Positions 14,851 to 23,177 of a DNA stretch of 24,811 bases are shown in pieces; positions within the stretch are counted from its first letter, which is position 1; every line of letters begins with the position of its first letter. A program made the position numbers and the translations under genes. The notes under the pieces are model-generated. The model was given only the letters and a program-made list of their open reading frames with translations, did not search any database and was not told the DNA's origin. The stretch comes from Planctomycetaceae bacterium (GTDB lineage Bacteria; Planctomycetota; Phycisphaerae; SM23-33). The stretch is taken from assembly GCA_021371965.1 (NCBI GenBank), contig JAJFVE010000150.1:1-24811 (forward strand), given 5' to 3'.

Positions 14851-14985
14851 TTACATCCGCGTGACGTGGAGATATTTCTTCAGGTGCGGCAGGCCTCGCA
14901 GCAGGGCAAAGGGCAATACCAGCAGCGTCACCAGCCAGACCAGTATCGCAACGATGTATTCGCCGAAGACCATGAGCTTCTTCAT
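14851..14985 (-). CDS. 44-residue single-pass membrane protein
   Basis: The ATG at 14985 is preceded by GGAG with good spacing. The peptide has one strongly hydrophobic helix at about residues 10-32 (IVAILVWLVTLLVLPFALL) between a short MKKLM start and a basic tail (LKKYLHVTRM). It lies downstream of the hydrogenase maturation protease gene, on the same strand and separated by a palindromic repeat. I do not know a function. A link with hydrogenase is suggested only by position. The frame upstream of this ATG runs into the repeat and is not used. Confidence 0.6.
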   Translation of the reverse strand: MKKLMVFGEYIVAILVWLVTLLVLPFALLRGLPHLKKYLHVTRM

Positions 14986-15007
14986 GGGGCTGTCTCCTCT
15001 ATGCAGT

Positions 15008-15066
15008 TGGCACAGGCCTTTTTGGCGCGGCCTACGAAGGGGCCACAGCATGGAAAGGCTGTGCCA
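15008..15066. repeat. palindromic repeat, TGGCACAGCCTTTCC family, entering a gene 3' end
   Basis: Left arm TGGCACAGGCCTTTTTGGC (15008-15026), right arm GCATGGAAAGGCTGTGCCA (15048-15066). The right arm encodes the C-terminal residues VAQPFHAVAPS of the hydrogenase maturation protease. Confidence 0.75.
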
Positions 15067-15553
15067 CGTTGAGCGGCTGGGCCGCCAATCGTTGGATCAA
15101 ATCCGCTGCCGGTTCGACGGCGTCGCGTACGGCCGGGCTCAAGCCCTCGCTCAGGTCGTGCCGGCCGGGCGGGGCGATCTCGCAGCCGACCAGCAACACC
15201 CGCGCGACGGTCTGGGGCATGCTGGCCACCCAGGCCAGGACCTTGGCCGGGTCCATGTCGTGAGGGTCGAACGCGGGCAGTTCGTCGGAAGTCCCCTGCA
15301 TGTCAGGCTTGATGACATACAGCGCGCCCGGCGGACCGCCGCGGGCGACAGCGTCGACGAGGATCACCAGGTCGAACCCCTCCAACAGCGTGTAGATCAG
15401 GTCGATGCCGGCGATGCCGAAGTCGACCACGCGGATGTTGGCGACTGGGGGACGGGCCAACAGGCGCCGCGCGACCTCGACGCCGAAGGCGTCGTCCCCC
15501 AGGAAAACGTTCCCCAGGCCGGCAACCAGAATTCGAGGCGCCCGTTCGGTCAC
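15032..15553 (-). CDS. [NiFe]-hydrogenase maturation protease (M52, HycI/HupD family)
   Basis: The 173-residue protein begins at the GTG at 15553, preceded by AGGGGG; the frame upstream lies within an intergenic repeat. ILVAGLGNVFLGDDAFGVEV is the family signature, with D20 as first nickel ligand. D67 in VILVDAVARGG and H98 in FDPHDMD are the other expected ligands. These enzymes remove the C-terminal peptide of the hydrogenase large subunit after nickel is inserted. No hydrogenase structural genes are in the window, so the target lies elsewhere. The last residues, VAQPFHAVAPS, come from a dispersed repeat and are probably not part of the fold. The partner genes are the 83-residue protein upstream and the 44-residue membrane protein downstream. 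Confidence 0.88.
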   Translation of the reverse strand: MTERAPRILVAGLGNVFLGDDAFGVEVARRLLARPPVANIRVVDFGIAGIDLIYTLLEGFDLVILVDAVARGGPPGALYVIKPDMQGTSDELPAFDPHDMDPAKVLAWVASMPQTVARVLLVGCEIAPPGRHDLSEGLSPAVRDAVEPAADLIQRLAAQPLNVAQPFHAVAPS

Positions 15554-15572
15554 ATTACCCCCTAAAACACTC

Positions 15573-15652
15573 ACCACAGAGGCACAAAGGGCACTGAGTA
15601 AAGAACAGGATCCTGCCTCTTCTTCCTCGGCCCTCCTCTGAGTCCCTGTGGT
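15573..15652. repeat. imperfect palindromic repeat, CCACAGAG family
   Basis: Left arm ACCACAGAGGCACAAAGGGC (15573-15592, extending to about 15598), right arm CTCCTCTGAGTCCCTGTGGT (15633-15652). It fills the gap between the 83-residue gene and the protease gene. A half copy (CGCCTCTGTGCTTCTGTGGC) lies at 16029-16048. Confidence 0.75.
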
Positions 15653-15659
15653 AAGTTGT

Positions 15660-15911
15660 TCATTCCTCACTCGTCAGCGGTTCGACTTCATCGCCGGCGA
15701 AGAAGAAGCAATGCCCCGGTTTCTGCATCAGCCCCAGGTCGGCGCCGGGATCGTCTTCGAGCACCACCGCTATGTGTCGGCGGCCTTCCAGGTCGCACTC
15801 GATCCTGGACACGATCGCCGTACGCCCGTCCAGCGCCAAGTCGAAGATGTCGCCGCCGCCGGCCGGTCGCAGGCGCACGCGGTCGCCGGGCCTGGGCAAT
15901 GGTTGACTCAT
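15660..15911 (-). CDS. 83-residue conserved protein adjoining hydrogenase maturation protease
   Basis: The ATG at 15911 is preceded by GGGG at about 5 nt; an upstream in-frame ATG at 15935 lacks such a site. The small protein (GDRVRLRPAGGGDIFDLAL, HIAVVLEDDPGADLG, KPGHCFFFAGDEVEPL) looks like a compact beta-barrel with many acidic residues. I recall similar proteins beside hydrogenase maturation genes in other bacteria. It probably helps hydrogenase assembly, but this is by association. It is the first gene of the small cluster. Confidence 0.65.
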   Translation of the reverse strand: MSQPLPRPGDRVRLRPAGGGDIFDLALDGRTAIVSRIECDLEGRRHIAVVLEDDPGADLGLMQKPGHCFFFAGDEVEPLTSEE

Positions 15912-15924
15912 TTTCGCCCCTGCT

Positions 15925-16182
15925 TTACAGAACACTTCTTCTTAGTCCTCTTAATCCGTTTCCAATCCGCGTAATCCCGCCTTCGCCAAGGCTACGGCGG
16001 GCAGGCCCGCACTCCCCGTCCCCTCTTCGCCTCTGTGCTTCTGTGGCACGTTGTTCCTCCCTGCAAAACCGCGCGGAGCAAGCTCCGCCGCTAAGCCTTT
16101 CGGGGCAAACCCAGCATGGGGTTGTGCTGGACTTCAAGGATCTTTCCGCGGCCGTTGTGATGGATTTGTACGCCTGAATCAT
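15925..16182 (-). CDS. doubtful small ORF running through repeats
   Basis: The ATG at 16182 has a strong GGGGGG at 6 nt, and the first 30 residues (MIQAYKSITTAAERSLKSST, then PCWVCPERL with a CxxC) could be real. The rest is translated from repeat DNA, including the hallmark RRSLGEGG (near 15985) and the half CCACAGAG repeat, which suggests that the original 3' end is lost. Not a recognised family. It lies in the otherwise gene-poor stretch 15912-16555. Confidence 0.2.
   Translation of the reverse strand: MIQAYKSITTAAERSLKSSTTPCWVCPERLSGGACSARFCREEQRATEAQRRRGDGECGPARRSLGEGGITRIGNGLRGLRRSVL
15960..16090. repeat. mosaic of dispersed repeat pieces
   Basis: The stretch holds TCCGTTTCCAATCCGCGTAA, then CCTTCGCCAAGGCTACGGCG (the RRSLGEGG-coding repeat), the half CCACAGAG repeat at 16029-16048, and the hairpin GCGGAGC-AA-GCTCCGC (16073-16088). 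They abut with little other sequence. Confidence 0.55.
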
Positions 16183-16199
16183 GTGCGTCCCCCCTTCTT

Positions 16200-16252
16200 G
16201 TGGCACAGATCTTCCACCCTGTGTTCTCACAGCCTGGAAAGGCTGTGCCACC
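16200..16252. repeat. palindromic repeat, TGGCACAGCCTTTCC family
   Basis: Left arm GTGGCACAGATCTTCCACCC, right arm CCTGGAAAGGCTGTGCCACC. It abuts the stop codon of the transporter pseudogene. Confidence 0.7.
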
Positions 16253-16502
16253 TATCTGCGTTCAGCTTCCGAGTACACGGTTCCGAACTTCACCAACGCC
16301 ACCATGACCGATCCTTCGATGGCGTTGCCCACAGCAGAAAGCGTCCGAAGTCGGCAGCCGGCGTCCCCGCCCAGAACATTTCGGCCAGAACTTCCGGCGA
16401 CCCCAGCACGCAGTGGTGAAGCTTCCCCAACCCGATACCCAGCGTAATCATATACACGATGACGATCTGACTGAACCCACCCCGCGGAGTCTCGAAAAGA
16501 AC
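16252..16502 (-). pseudogene. C-terminal remnant of a formate/nitrite transporter (FNT) family gene
   Basis: Two minus-strand frames each hold half of an FNT C-terminus. The first gives IVIVYMITLGIGLGKLHHCV, LGSPEVLAEMFWAGTP and FGRFLLWAT. The second gives GNAIEGSVMVALVKFGTV and a stop at 16252. In intact YfdC-like members these join as FLLWATLGN-x-IGG. The frames meet at 16321-16330. The observed TGGGCAACGCC is what would remain if one of two tandem GGGCAACGCT units had been lost (10 bp). The N-terminal two thirds of the transporter are absent. The neighbouring hydrogenase genes give a plausible anaerobic-metabolism context. Confidence 0.65.
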
Positions 16503-16515
16503 ATGCCAACGGCGA

Positions 16516-16545
16516 TTGCACAAACGCCTTTGGCGGCCGTAGAAT
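16516..16545 (+). promoter_or_regulatory. sigma70-type promoter giving a near-leaderless mRNA
   Basis: TTGCAC (16516-16521) and TAGAAT (16540-16545) are spaced by 18 bp. Transcription should start about 4 nt before the ATG at 16556, which has no ribosome site. Confidence 0.5.
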
Positions 16546-16555
16546 AGATGGCGAT

Positions 16556-16903
16556 ATGCCGATGCACGCCGACATCGCGGGATCTGCGGTTCTGGGACAG
16601 GCCTCATCGAGCGACAGCATGTTGTCGCTGATGATCTGGGGCGCTGTCCTGCTGGCCTTGATGCTGGGGCTGGGTCTGCTGATCATGATGGCCAAGAAGA
16701 AATATCAGCAGGCGCGACAGCAGGGCGAAGGTTCCGGCCGCGCGTTCGACATCGACACGATCGAGACGTATTACCGCAGCGGCAAGATCAGCAAGGAAGA
16801 ATTCGCGGTGCTGCGGAAGCAGGCTTTGGGACTGGATAAAAAACCGGCTTCGAAGGAAAAATCCTCTTCAAGCCCCCCCGGTAGTGGTGACGATGAGTCA
16901 TAG
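16556..16903 (+). CDS. SHOCT-like small membrane protein
   Basis: The 115-residue protein has one hydrophobic helix at about residues 24-46 (LMIWGAVLLALMLGLGLLIM), then a basic linker (AKKKYQQARQQ). Residues about 64-93 (DIDTIETYYRSGKISKEEFA, then VLRKQALG) resemble a SHOCT domain, a two-helix oligomerisation module. A Ser/Lys-rich tail follows. An ATG 6 nt further in would also be possible. It lies 43 bp before clpX on the same strand, and the two may be cotranscribed. A regulatory or chaperone role is only a guess from position. Confidence 0.7.
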   Translation: MPMHADIAGSAVLGQASSSDSMLSLMIWGAVLLALMLGLGLLIMMAKKKYQQARQQGEGSGRAFDIDTIETYYRSGKISKEEFAVLRKQALGLDKKPASKEKSSSSPPGSGDDES

Positions 16904-16946
16904 GAGGGGGATAGGGTGTATTCTCGCGCAAGGCTAAGGAGTGTTG

Positions 16947-18275
<1,329 letters not shown>

Positions 18276-18360
18276 ACGCCCCCTTGGAGCCGGGTTTCGG
18301 ATGAACCGCTGATCCAAAGCCTGCCACCTCTTCGAGGCGGGGCAATAACAGCGCTTGCGC

Positions 18361-18407
18361 CCGGAGGCTCACGCCTCCGGCCAGATCCTGGAGCCTCTTC
18401 GAGGCTC
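18361..18407. repeat. pair of perfect hairpins between convergent genes
   Basis: CCGGAGGC-TCAC-GCCTCCGG (18361-18380) and GAGCCTC-TTC-GAGGCTC (18391-18407) lie in the 183-bp gap between the stops of clpX and the PQQ gene. A partial CCTC-TTC-GAGG copy is at 18328-18338. They may stop transcription from both sides, although no T-tract follows, or be another repeat family. Confidence 0.6.
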
Positions 18408-18458
18408 TTGGCCGTGCGACAGTGAAACTCCCGCTGAAGGTCTTGCTACCTCCACAGC

Positions 18459-21400
18459 TTATTCCGCCACCAGCATCACGCCGCAGAGCGTGGGGCGCTG
18501 ATCCTTGTCTGGCTTTTCCTGTCGCGAGATCAGTTCCAGTTTGATTGCATCAGTCGCGGCGATATTGTTGAACGTCAGCACCAGCGCCTTGTCGGGCGCG
18601 GCAGCTTCTTTGACGATGTCCAACCCTTCGCGCACGGTCTTGCCCTGGAGCTTGATGTCGAAGACGCGCTTCCCGGCCACGGCCCCGAGCGTCTCGGCGA
18701 ACATCAGCTTGACCGTGTACTTGGCCGGACCGTCCTTGGGTCCGCGGACGGGCATCGTCAGCGACTTGAGCCCGTCGGCCCATGAGTTGAAGACCCACGG
18801 CACGGGTGTGCCGGCGATCGGGTTCCACGTCGAATCGCGCCGGATGAAGGCGCCGCCGTCGTAGAATTCGGCTTTGAAGTCGAACTGGAAGCCGCCCTTG
18901 AATTTCTGCCGCGGATGCGCCAGCCAGAGCTGCGCGTCGCCGTCGCGGCGGTCACCCATGGCGCCGAGGTTCAGGTAGAGATGCTTGACCGGCAGGGTCT
19001 CGCCGGCGAGGGTGGCGAAGTCGCCATAGACGCGGTTCTCGTCGTCATGCACCAGTACCACCGTGCCCTGCAGCGTGCCCGGGCAGCGGCAGGCGCTTCC
19101 GCCTGCCGGGAACGACGCCAGACCGTTGGCCGAGTTGAAGCTCATCCAGCAGCTCGGGCGATGGCTGTCGAACGTCGCGCTGCCTTCGTTGCGGTCGATG
19201 TCGTAATACCCGTTGGCGTCGTTGCGAAAGAACAGGCAGTGCTTCGAGGCGTTGAAAGGCCCGCAGTTCTTGTACGGCCGCACGAAGAACCACGGGGTCT
19301 GGGCGCCCGTGATGTCGTGCGCGACGGTTTTCTGCAGCCCGGTCTTGAGGTCCAGCATGAACGGTTCGGCCAGGATGTTCTGACCGATCAGGGCCAGGCG
19401 GCCGCGGTAGTCATAGTTCTTCATCCAGACCACATCGCCGGTTTCGGCGTTGCGGGCGATGATGACGCGGGTGGCCCAGCGGCCTCGGATGAGCCCGTCG
19501 AACGACTTGTCGCCCCCGATGCCCGAAAAGTGCAGGAGCACTCCGTCCTTGTACGCCAGGGTGGCCTCGGCGCCGCCCAGGGGCGCCACGTCCACGATGC
19601 GCTGCCACTTGGGCTTGCCGGTCTTGATGTCCACCGCGCCGAGCATCATGGTCCAGGGCCCGGCCTTGGCCAGGGCGGCCTGCGTTTCCTTGGAGAAGGT
19701 GGGCAGGTACTTTTGCTTCTCGGCCAGTGCCCGCTCGAGGTCCGCCCCGCCGGCCCCCTGCGCGTAACCGATGTACACCACGCCGTTGGCGATGGCCAGG
19801 GTGTTGGAGCGGAACCACGTCGTCGGGTACGTCCAGATCACTTTGCCCGTGGCCGCATCCATGCCGAACAGCACGTCGCTGTTGGCGACGGGGCCGACGT
19901 CGCCCTCCCACTTCGACACCGGCAGATATCCGATCGATCGAGAACCGACGATGACGCCGTCGACGACCGCGAAATAGCCCCAGGTGCGCCGCTTGCCCTC
20001 CTCGGCCGGGGGCAGCTTGTACTCCTTGAGCATCTTGCCCGTCTCGGGCTCGAGCAGCCGCACGAACTCGTCGAAGACGATGTAGTAGCCCTGCGGGCCG
20101 ATGAACGCGTTGCCCGGGCACAGGTCCACGTTCGGGTGGGCCGCGTTCTCAAGCTCGTAGAACCACAACTCGGTGCCGTTGTAGGCGTCGTAAGCGCGCA
20201 CGCCCTGACGGGTCTGGACGAACAATCGCCCATCGGCGGCCAGCGGCGACGAGCCGCTGCGGTGGCGGTCGACCATGTGCTCGTAGCCGGGTTCGCCGAA
20301 CCACTGCAGGCGGAAGGGCGCTCGCACCAGCTCGTCCTCGCTGGTGCCGGTATTGGCCTCGGTGCCGTACTGGGCGGTCCAGTTGGCCGCCCCGGGCAGA
20401 GCCGGACGCTTGAAGATCGCCCATCCGTCCCTGGCGTCAGCCGCCGCCAGCGGAGTATCGCCCGCCCAGCTCTTGAGAGCGTCGCCGCCGCTGAGAACCA
20501 CCGCCCCGCGCAGCGGCGTGCAGACTCTCACCATTTCAGCGGCGCTGCCGCACGGTTTGCCGCTGACGATCGCCGTCTCGGACACCACCAGGTTGGCGAA
20601 GTACTTCGTGAAAGGCAGCTTCTCCAGCGACGCCTGCATCACGACGGCGCGTCCGCCGTAGACGCCGGCCTTGTCCAGCAGCGTGCGGGCGGCTTCGACT
20701 TTCGCCGCGTCGGGCGAGACGGCCACGATGTTCAGCTCGGTGCGCCGCGCCAGTTCCAGCGCCAGCTCGCCCGTCTCGACGCCGTAGACCAGGGCAAACC
20801 CCTTGCGCGCGGGGGCAAGCTTCAGGATCGCATCGGCGGCGGCCGACATCGCCGGCGAGACCTTCACGTCTTCGACAGATTCGGCGACGCTGCCGAGGGC
20901 CTTCGTCCCGGCGGCCGCGAAGCAGTAGATCTCGCCGGTGTCGGTGGAGACGTACAGCCGCCCGTCGCTGAGGGCCAAATGCAGTACCGAGCCGGGCAGG
21001 TCCTGCGCCCAGAGCGTTTTGCCGTCTGCGGCATCGAGCGCCGCGAGCTTTCCCTTGCCGCCGACGAAGAGCGTCTTGCCCGACAGGATGACCGACTCGG
21101 GCAATGGGAACGGTACGGTCCAGCCCTTCTTGTCGCCCGGGGCGGGAGCCTCGCCGCGGCGCTTCTGGGCTTCATTGGGGCCGCTCGGGTCGAACGGGAT
21201 CGCCGTCACGCTGGGCGAAACCTCGTTGCCCTTGGGATTATTGCACGAATAGACCATGCCGTCGGCGTAGACCAGCCGGCCGCCGGGAAAGGCGCCCAGG
21301 CTCTTGCTCGTGCCATACTCACCGTTGCCCGGATGCTCGCGCTTGATCGGCCAGCACTGGGTCCCCGCCCAGCCGGAAAACAGCAGATCCTGATACATCG

Positions 21401-22229
21401 TGCAGAACGTGCCGCCGCCGTAATAGATGAAGAGCTTGTAGAGCATCTGCCCGCTCTTGCGGTCGTAGACTGCCGGGGCCATCCGCCCCATCGGCACCAC
21501 CAGCAGATCGTCCGTGGCCAGTTGGTACCCGATCGGCGAGACGTGCTTGAGGCGGTTCTCGCCCTCGCGGTCGTTCTTCCAGATCAGCTTGCCGCTGGAG
21601 GCATCGACGGCATATGAAAACACGCCCTCGGAGGCGAAGATGCCCGCGCTGAAATACGCTGCGCCCTTGTCTACCAGCACGCCCGTGCGCACCGGCCAGA
21701 GCGAGATCAGCCGCCCGTTGCCGATGACCTTGTGATCGTCCGGGGCCGCGCGGAACTTCCAGACCTGCTTGCCCGTGGCGGCGTCGACGCAGTACGCGTA
21801 CCCATCGTCGCTGCCGAAGTATGCCTTGCCCTCGACGATGGCCGGCGCCAGACGCACCGGGCCGTCCGTGCGGAACGTCCAGACCACGCGCCCGCTGGCG
21901 GCATCGAGGCAGTAGACCTTGCCGTCGCCCACCGAGCCGAAGTACACCTTGCCGCCGACAGCCACCGCCGCGTCGGCGCGGTCGAAGTCGATGACGCGCT
22001 TCTCGACCCCGCCTTCCCAGTTGGTGGACCTGGGATACCCCGGACCGAACCCCGGCCGCGGGGCGAATCGCGACTTGAAGACCCACGCCTGCGCCAGCGG
22101 CAAGGCGATCTGCTCGTCCGTGACGCCGGAGCGCTTGTTGTCCTTAAGGTACGTGGGCCAATCGGCGGCGAGAGCGGATGTGCAGCAGAGAAACGTGATT
22201 GTCAATGCGGCGTAGAATCGGGCAGTCAT
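18459..22229 (-). CDS. secreted PQQ-like beta-propeller protein with internal methyltransferase-like and C-terminal malectin-like domains
   Basis: 1256 residues from the ATG at 22229, with a signal peptide (ALTITFLCCTSALA). Residues about 80-445 contain PQQ-like blades, e.g. VYCLDAASGRVVWTF (105-119), YCVDAATGKQVWKF (146-159) and LAALDAADGKTLWAQ (395-409). Residues about 463-608 have a Rossmann pattern like a class I SAM methyltransferase: LVYGVETGELALELA, IVAVSPDAAKVEAAR, AVVMQASLEKLPF. A second propeller covers about 640-1080 (GMDAATGKVIWTYP). Residues about 1130-1256 look like a malectin-type carbohydrate-binding domain (YTVKLMFAE, KRVFDIKLQGKTV). Outside the cytoplasm SAM is not available, and the glycine-rich motif is altered, so the middle domain is probably not catalytic. 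It may bind polysaccharide on the cell surface. Confidence 0.85.
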   Translation of the reverse strand: MTARFYAALTITFLCCTSALAADWPTYLKDNKRSGVTDEQIALPLAQAWVFKSRFAPRPGFGPGYPRSTNWEGGVEKRVIDFDRADAAVAVGGKVYFGSVGDGKVYCLDAASGRVVWTFRTDGPVRLAPAIVEGKAYFGSDDGYAYCVDAATGKQVWKFRAAPDDHKVIGNGRLISLWPVRTGVLVDKGAAYFSAGIFASEGVFSYAVDASSGKLIWKNDREGENRLKHVSPIGYQLATDDLLVVPMGRMAPAVYDRKSGQMLYKLFIYYGGGTFCTMYQDLLFSGWAGTQCWPIKREHPGNGEYGTSKSLGAFPGGRLVYADGMVYSCNNPKGNEVSPSVTAIPFDPSGPNEAQKRRGEAPAPGDKKGWTVPFPLPESVILSGKTLFVGGKGKLAALDAADGKTLWAQDLPGSVLHLALSDGRLYVSTDTGEIYCFAAAGTKALGSVAESVEDVKVSPAMSAAADAILKLAPARKGFALVYGVETGELALELARRTELNIVAVSPDAAKVEAARTLLDKAGVYGGRAVVMQASLEKLPFTKYFANLVVSETAIVSGKPCGSAAEMVRVCTPLRGAVVLSGGDALKSWAGDTPLAAADARDGWAIFKRPALPGAANWTAQYGTEANTGTSEDELVRAPFRLQWFGEPGYEHMVDRHRSGSSPLAADGRLFVQTRQGVRAYDAYNGTELWFYELENAAHPNVDLCPGNAFIGPQGYYIVFDEFVRLLEPETGKMLKEYKLPPAEEGKRRTWGYFAVVDGVIVGSRSIGYLPVSKWEGDVGPVANSDVLFGMDAATGKVIWTYPTTWFRSNTLAIANGVVYIGYAQGAGGADLERALAEKQKYLPTFSKETQAALAKAGPWTMMLGAVDIKTGKPKWQRIVDVAPLGGAEATLAYKDGVLLHFSGIGGDKSFDGLIRGRWATRVIIARNAETGDVVWMKNYDYRGRLALIGQNILAEPFMLDLKTGLQKTVAHDITGAQTPWFFVRPYKNCGPFNASKHCLFFRNDANGYYDIDRNEGSATFDSHRPSCWMSFNSANGLASFPAGGSACRCPGTLQGTVVLVHDDENRVYGDFATLAGETLPVKHLYLNLGAMGDRRDGDAQLWLAHPRQKFKGGFQFDFKAEFYDGGAFIRRDSTWNPIAGTPVPWVFNSWADGLKSLTMPVRGPKDGPAKYTVKLMFAETLGAVAGKRVFDIKLQGKTVREGLDIVKEAAAPDKALVLTFNNIAATDAIKLELISRQEKPDKDQRPTLCGVMLVAE

Positions 22230-22245
22230 GTTGGCTCTCTTTTGG

Positions 22246-22338
22246 GTTGACTGGTTAACCGGTTAACTGGTGACTCGAAGCCGGGTGTCCAATCCATCAA
22301 GTTAACCAGTTAACCAGCTAACCAGTCAACCAGTCAAC
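22246..22338. repeat. palindromic repeat of GTTAACTGG/CCAGTTAAC units
   Basis: Left arm GTTGACTGGTTAACCGGTTA (to 22274), right arm 22301-22338 made of four tandem TAACCAG/TCAACCAG units. It takes up nearly the whole gap between hsp20 and the PQQ gene, and touches the hsp20 stop codon. Confidence 0.8.
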
Positions 22339-22781
22339 TACGACTTGATCTCGATCTTCTTGGGCTGCGCTTTCTCATCCTTGGGCAGCACGATCTTCAG
22401 GACGCCTTCCTTGAACGTCGCTTCGACCTTCTCGCTGTTCACCGGCGTCGGCAGCGGGATCTCGCGACGGAAAGAACCGGTCCGGCGTTCCACGTGATAG
22501 TAGTTCTCCGTCTTTTCTTCGTGCGATTCCTTCTTCTGGCCGCTGATGCACAGCGTGCCGTTCTGGACCGAGATGTCGATGTCCTCGGGCTTGACGCCGG
22601 GCATGTCGGCCTCGACGATCACTCTGTCCTCGGTCTCGGCTACGTCCAGCGCGGGTAGCCAGGCATGTTCCGCTGTCCAAGCCAAAGGCGAGTCTTCCCA
22701 GAACCGCCCGAACAGGTCGTTCATTTCATCCTGCAGCCGCGTCAGTGGGCTGCGACGTTGGCGTGTCTTTACAAGGTCCAT
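22338..22781 (-). CDS. Hsp20 family small heat shock protein
   Basis: The 147-residue protein has an N-terminal helical arm (LTRLQDEMNDLFGRFWED), an alpha-crystallin domain at about residues 42-135 (VIVEADMPGVKPEDIDISV, then the GVLKIVLPK strand), and a C-terminal I143-E-I145 that matches the IxI oligomerisation motif. It binds unfolding proteins in the cytoplasm without ATP. GAGGGAG is a strong ribosome site ahead of the ATG at 22781. A perfect hairpin and a sigma54-like promoter lie in its leader region. Downstream, only the palindromic repeat separates it from the PQQ gene, which may be read from the same transcript. Confidence 0.95.
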   Translation of the reverse strand: MDLVKTRQRRSPLTRLQDEMNDLFGRFWEDSPLAWTAEHAWLPALDVAETEDRVIVEADMPGVKPEDIDISVQNGTLCISGQKKESHEEKTENYYHVERRTGSFRREIPLPTPVNSEKVEATFKEGVLKIVLPKDEKAQPKKIEIKS

Positions 22782-22815
22782 GATTCATCTCCCTCAAAAA
22801 ATGACGTTGACGGCT

Positions 22816-22834
22816 CTTCAGGACCGCCCTGAAG
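22816..22834 (-). promoter_or_regulatory. hairpin in the hsp20 leader
   Basis: CTTCAGG (minus-strand 5' arm) pairs perfectly with CCTGAAG around a 5-nt loop, 34 nt ahead of the start codon. It does not cover the ribosome site, so it is not an obvious RNA thermometer; it could stabilise the mRNA. Confidence 0.3.
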
Positions 22835-22940
22835 GCCTCCATAGAAATTCTAGGCAAACTCAATGCCAATAGACGCTGGGGCGCCATCGCGTAAAATGCC
22901 AAAACTTAAGTGCTTATGAACGTGCCCAATCACGCGCTTC

Positions 22941-22956
22941 AGCAAGAGTTCTGCCA
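22941..22956 (-). promoter_or_regulatory. sigma54-like promoter upstream of hsp20
   Basis: On the minus strand TGGCAG-N5-TTGCT keeps the GG and GC at the spacing of the -24/-12 consensus TGGCAC-N5-TTGCA. The transcript would begin near 22929 with a leader of about 150 nt. No CIRCE element was seen. The rest of the 513-bp gap 22782-23294 holds a repeat (23036-23114) and the ppdK promoter. Confidence 0.35.
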
Positions 22957-23035
22957 CAATGACACTTGTCTGCCATCGGCTGCCATGGAGGCACGCAGAA
23001 GGAGCCGAATCCATCCTGCCGACCAGACGATCAAA

Positions 23036-23114
23036 TTAGCCGCTGAGGTCGCAGAGGTCGCAGAGGGAAGAAGTTGTTTTGTCTTTTTACATCCTCAGCG
23101 TCCTCAGCGGCTTA
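23036..23114. repeat. palindromic repeat, GCCGCTGAGGNCGC family
   Basis: Left arm TTAGCCGCTGAGGTCGCAGA, right arm CCTCAGCGTCCTCAGCGGCT plus TA (23093-23114). The loop is AT-rich. It lies just upstream of the ppdK promoter. Confidence 0.75.
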
Positions 23115-23148
23115 ATCTATCGCATGGGAATGCTTTGCTAATAGCATA

Positions 23149-23177
23149 TTGACACGGATAGGCGGGCGTTCTACACT
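23149..23177 (+). promoter_or_regulatory. sigma70-type promoter of ppdK
   Basis: A perfect TTGACA (23149-23154) and TACACT (23172-23177) are spaced by 17 bp, the best promoter match on the plus strand. The leader would be about 110 nt and begins with a GC-rich inverted repeat (GCCGCCT at 23179, AGGCGGC at 23199). Confidence 0.65.

Noticed and set aside
16252..16695. Intact 147-codon minus-strand gene
   Set aside because: Only its last part matches the FNT family, the preceding part matches in another frame, and its upstream end runs into the SHOCT-like gene on the other strand; pseudogene is the better reading.
18915..21617. Plus-strand open frame of 900 codons
   Set aside because: It is antisense to the PQQ-propeller gene. 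It has no recognisable motif, and the composition is typical of a shadow frame in high-GC DNA.
22860..23035. Possible tRNA or small RNA gene
   Set aside because: I could not fold a cloverleaf or find a T-loop motif in the sequence by eye; only a sigma54-like promoter was retained.
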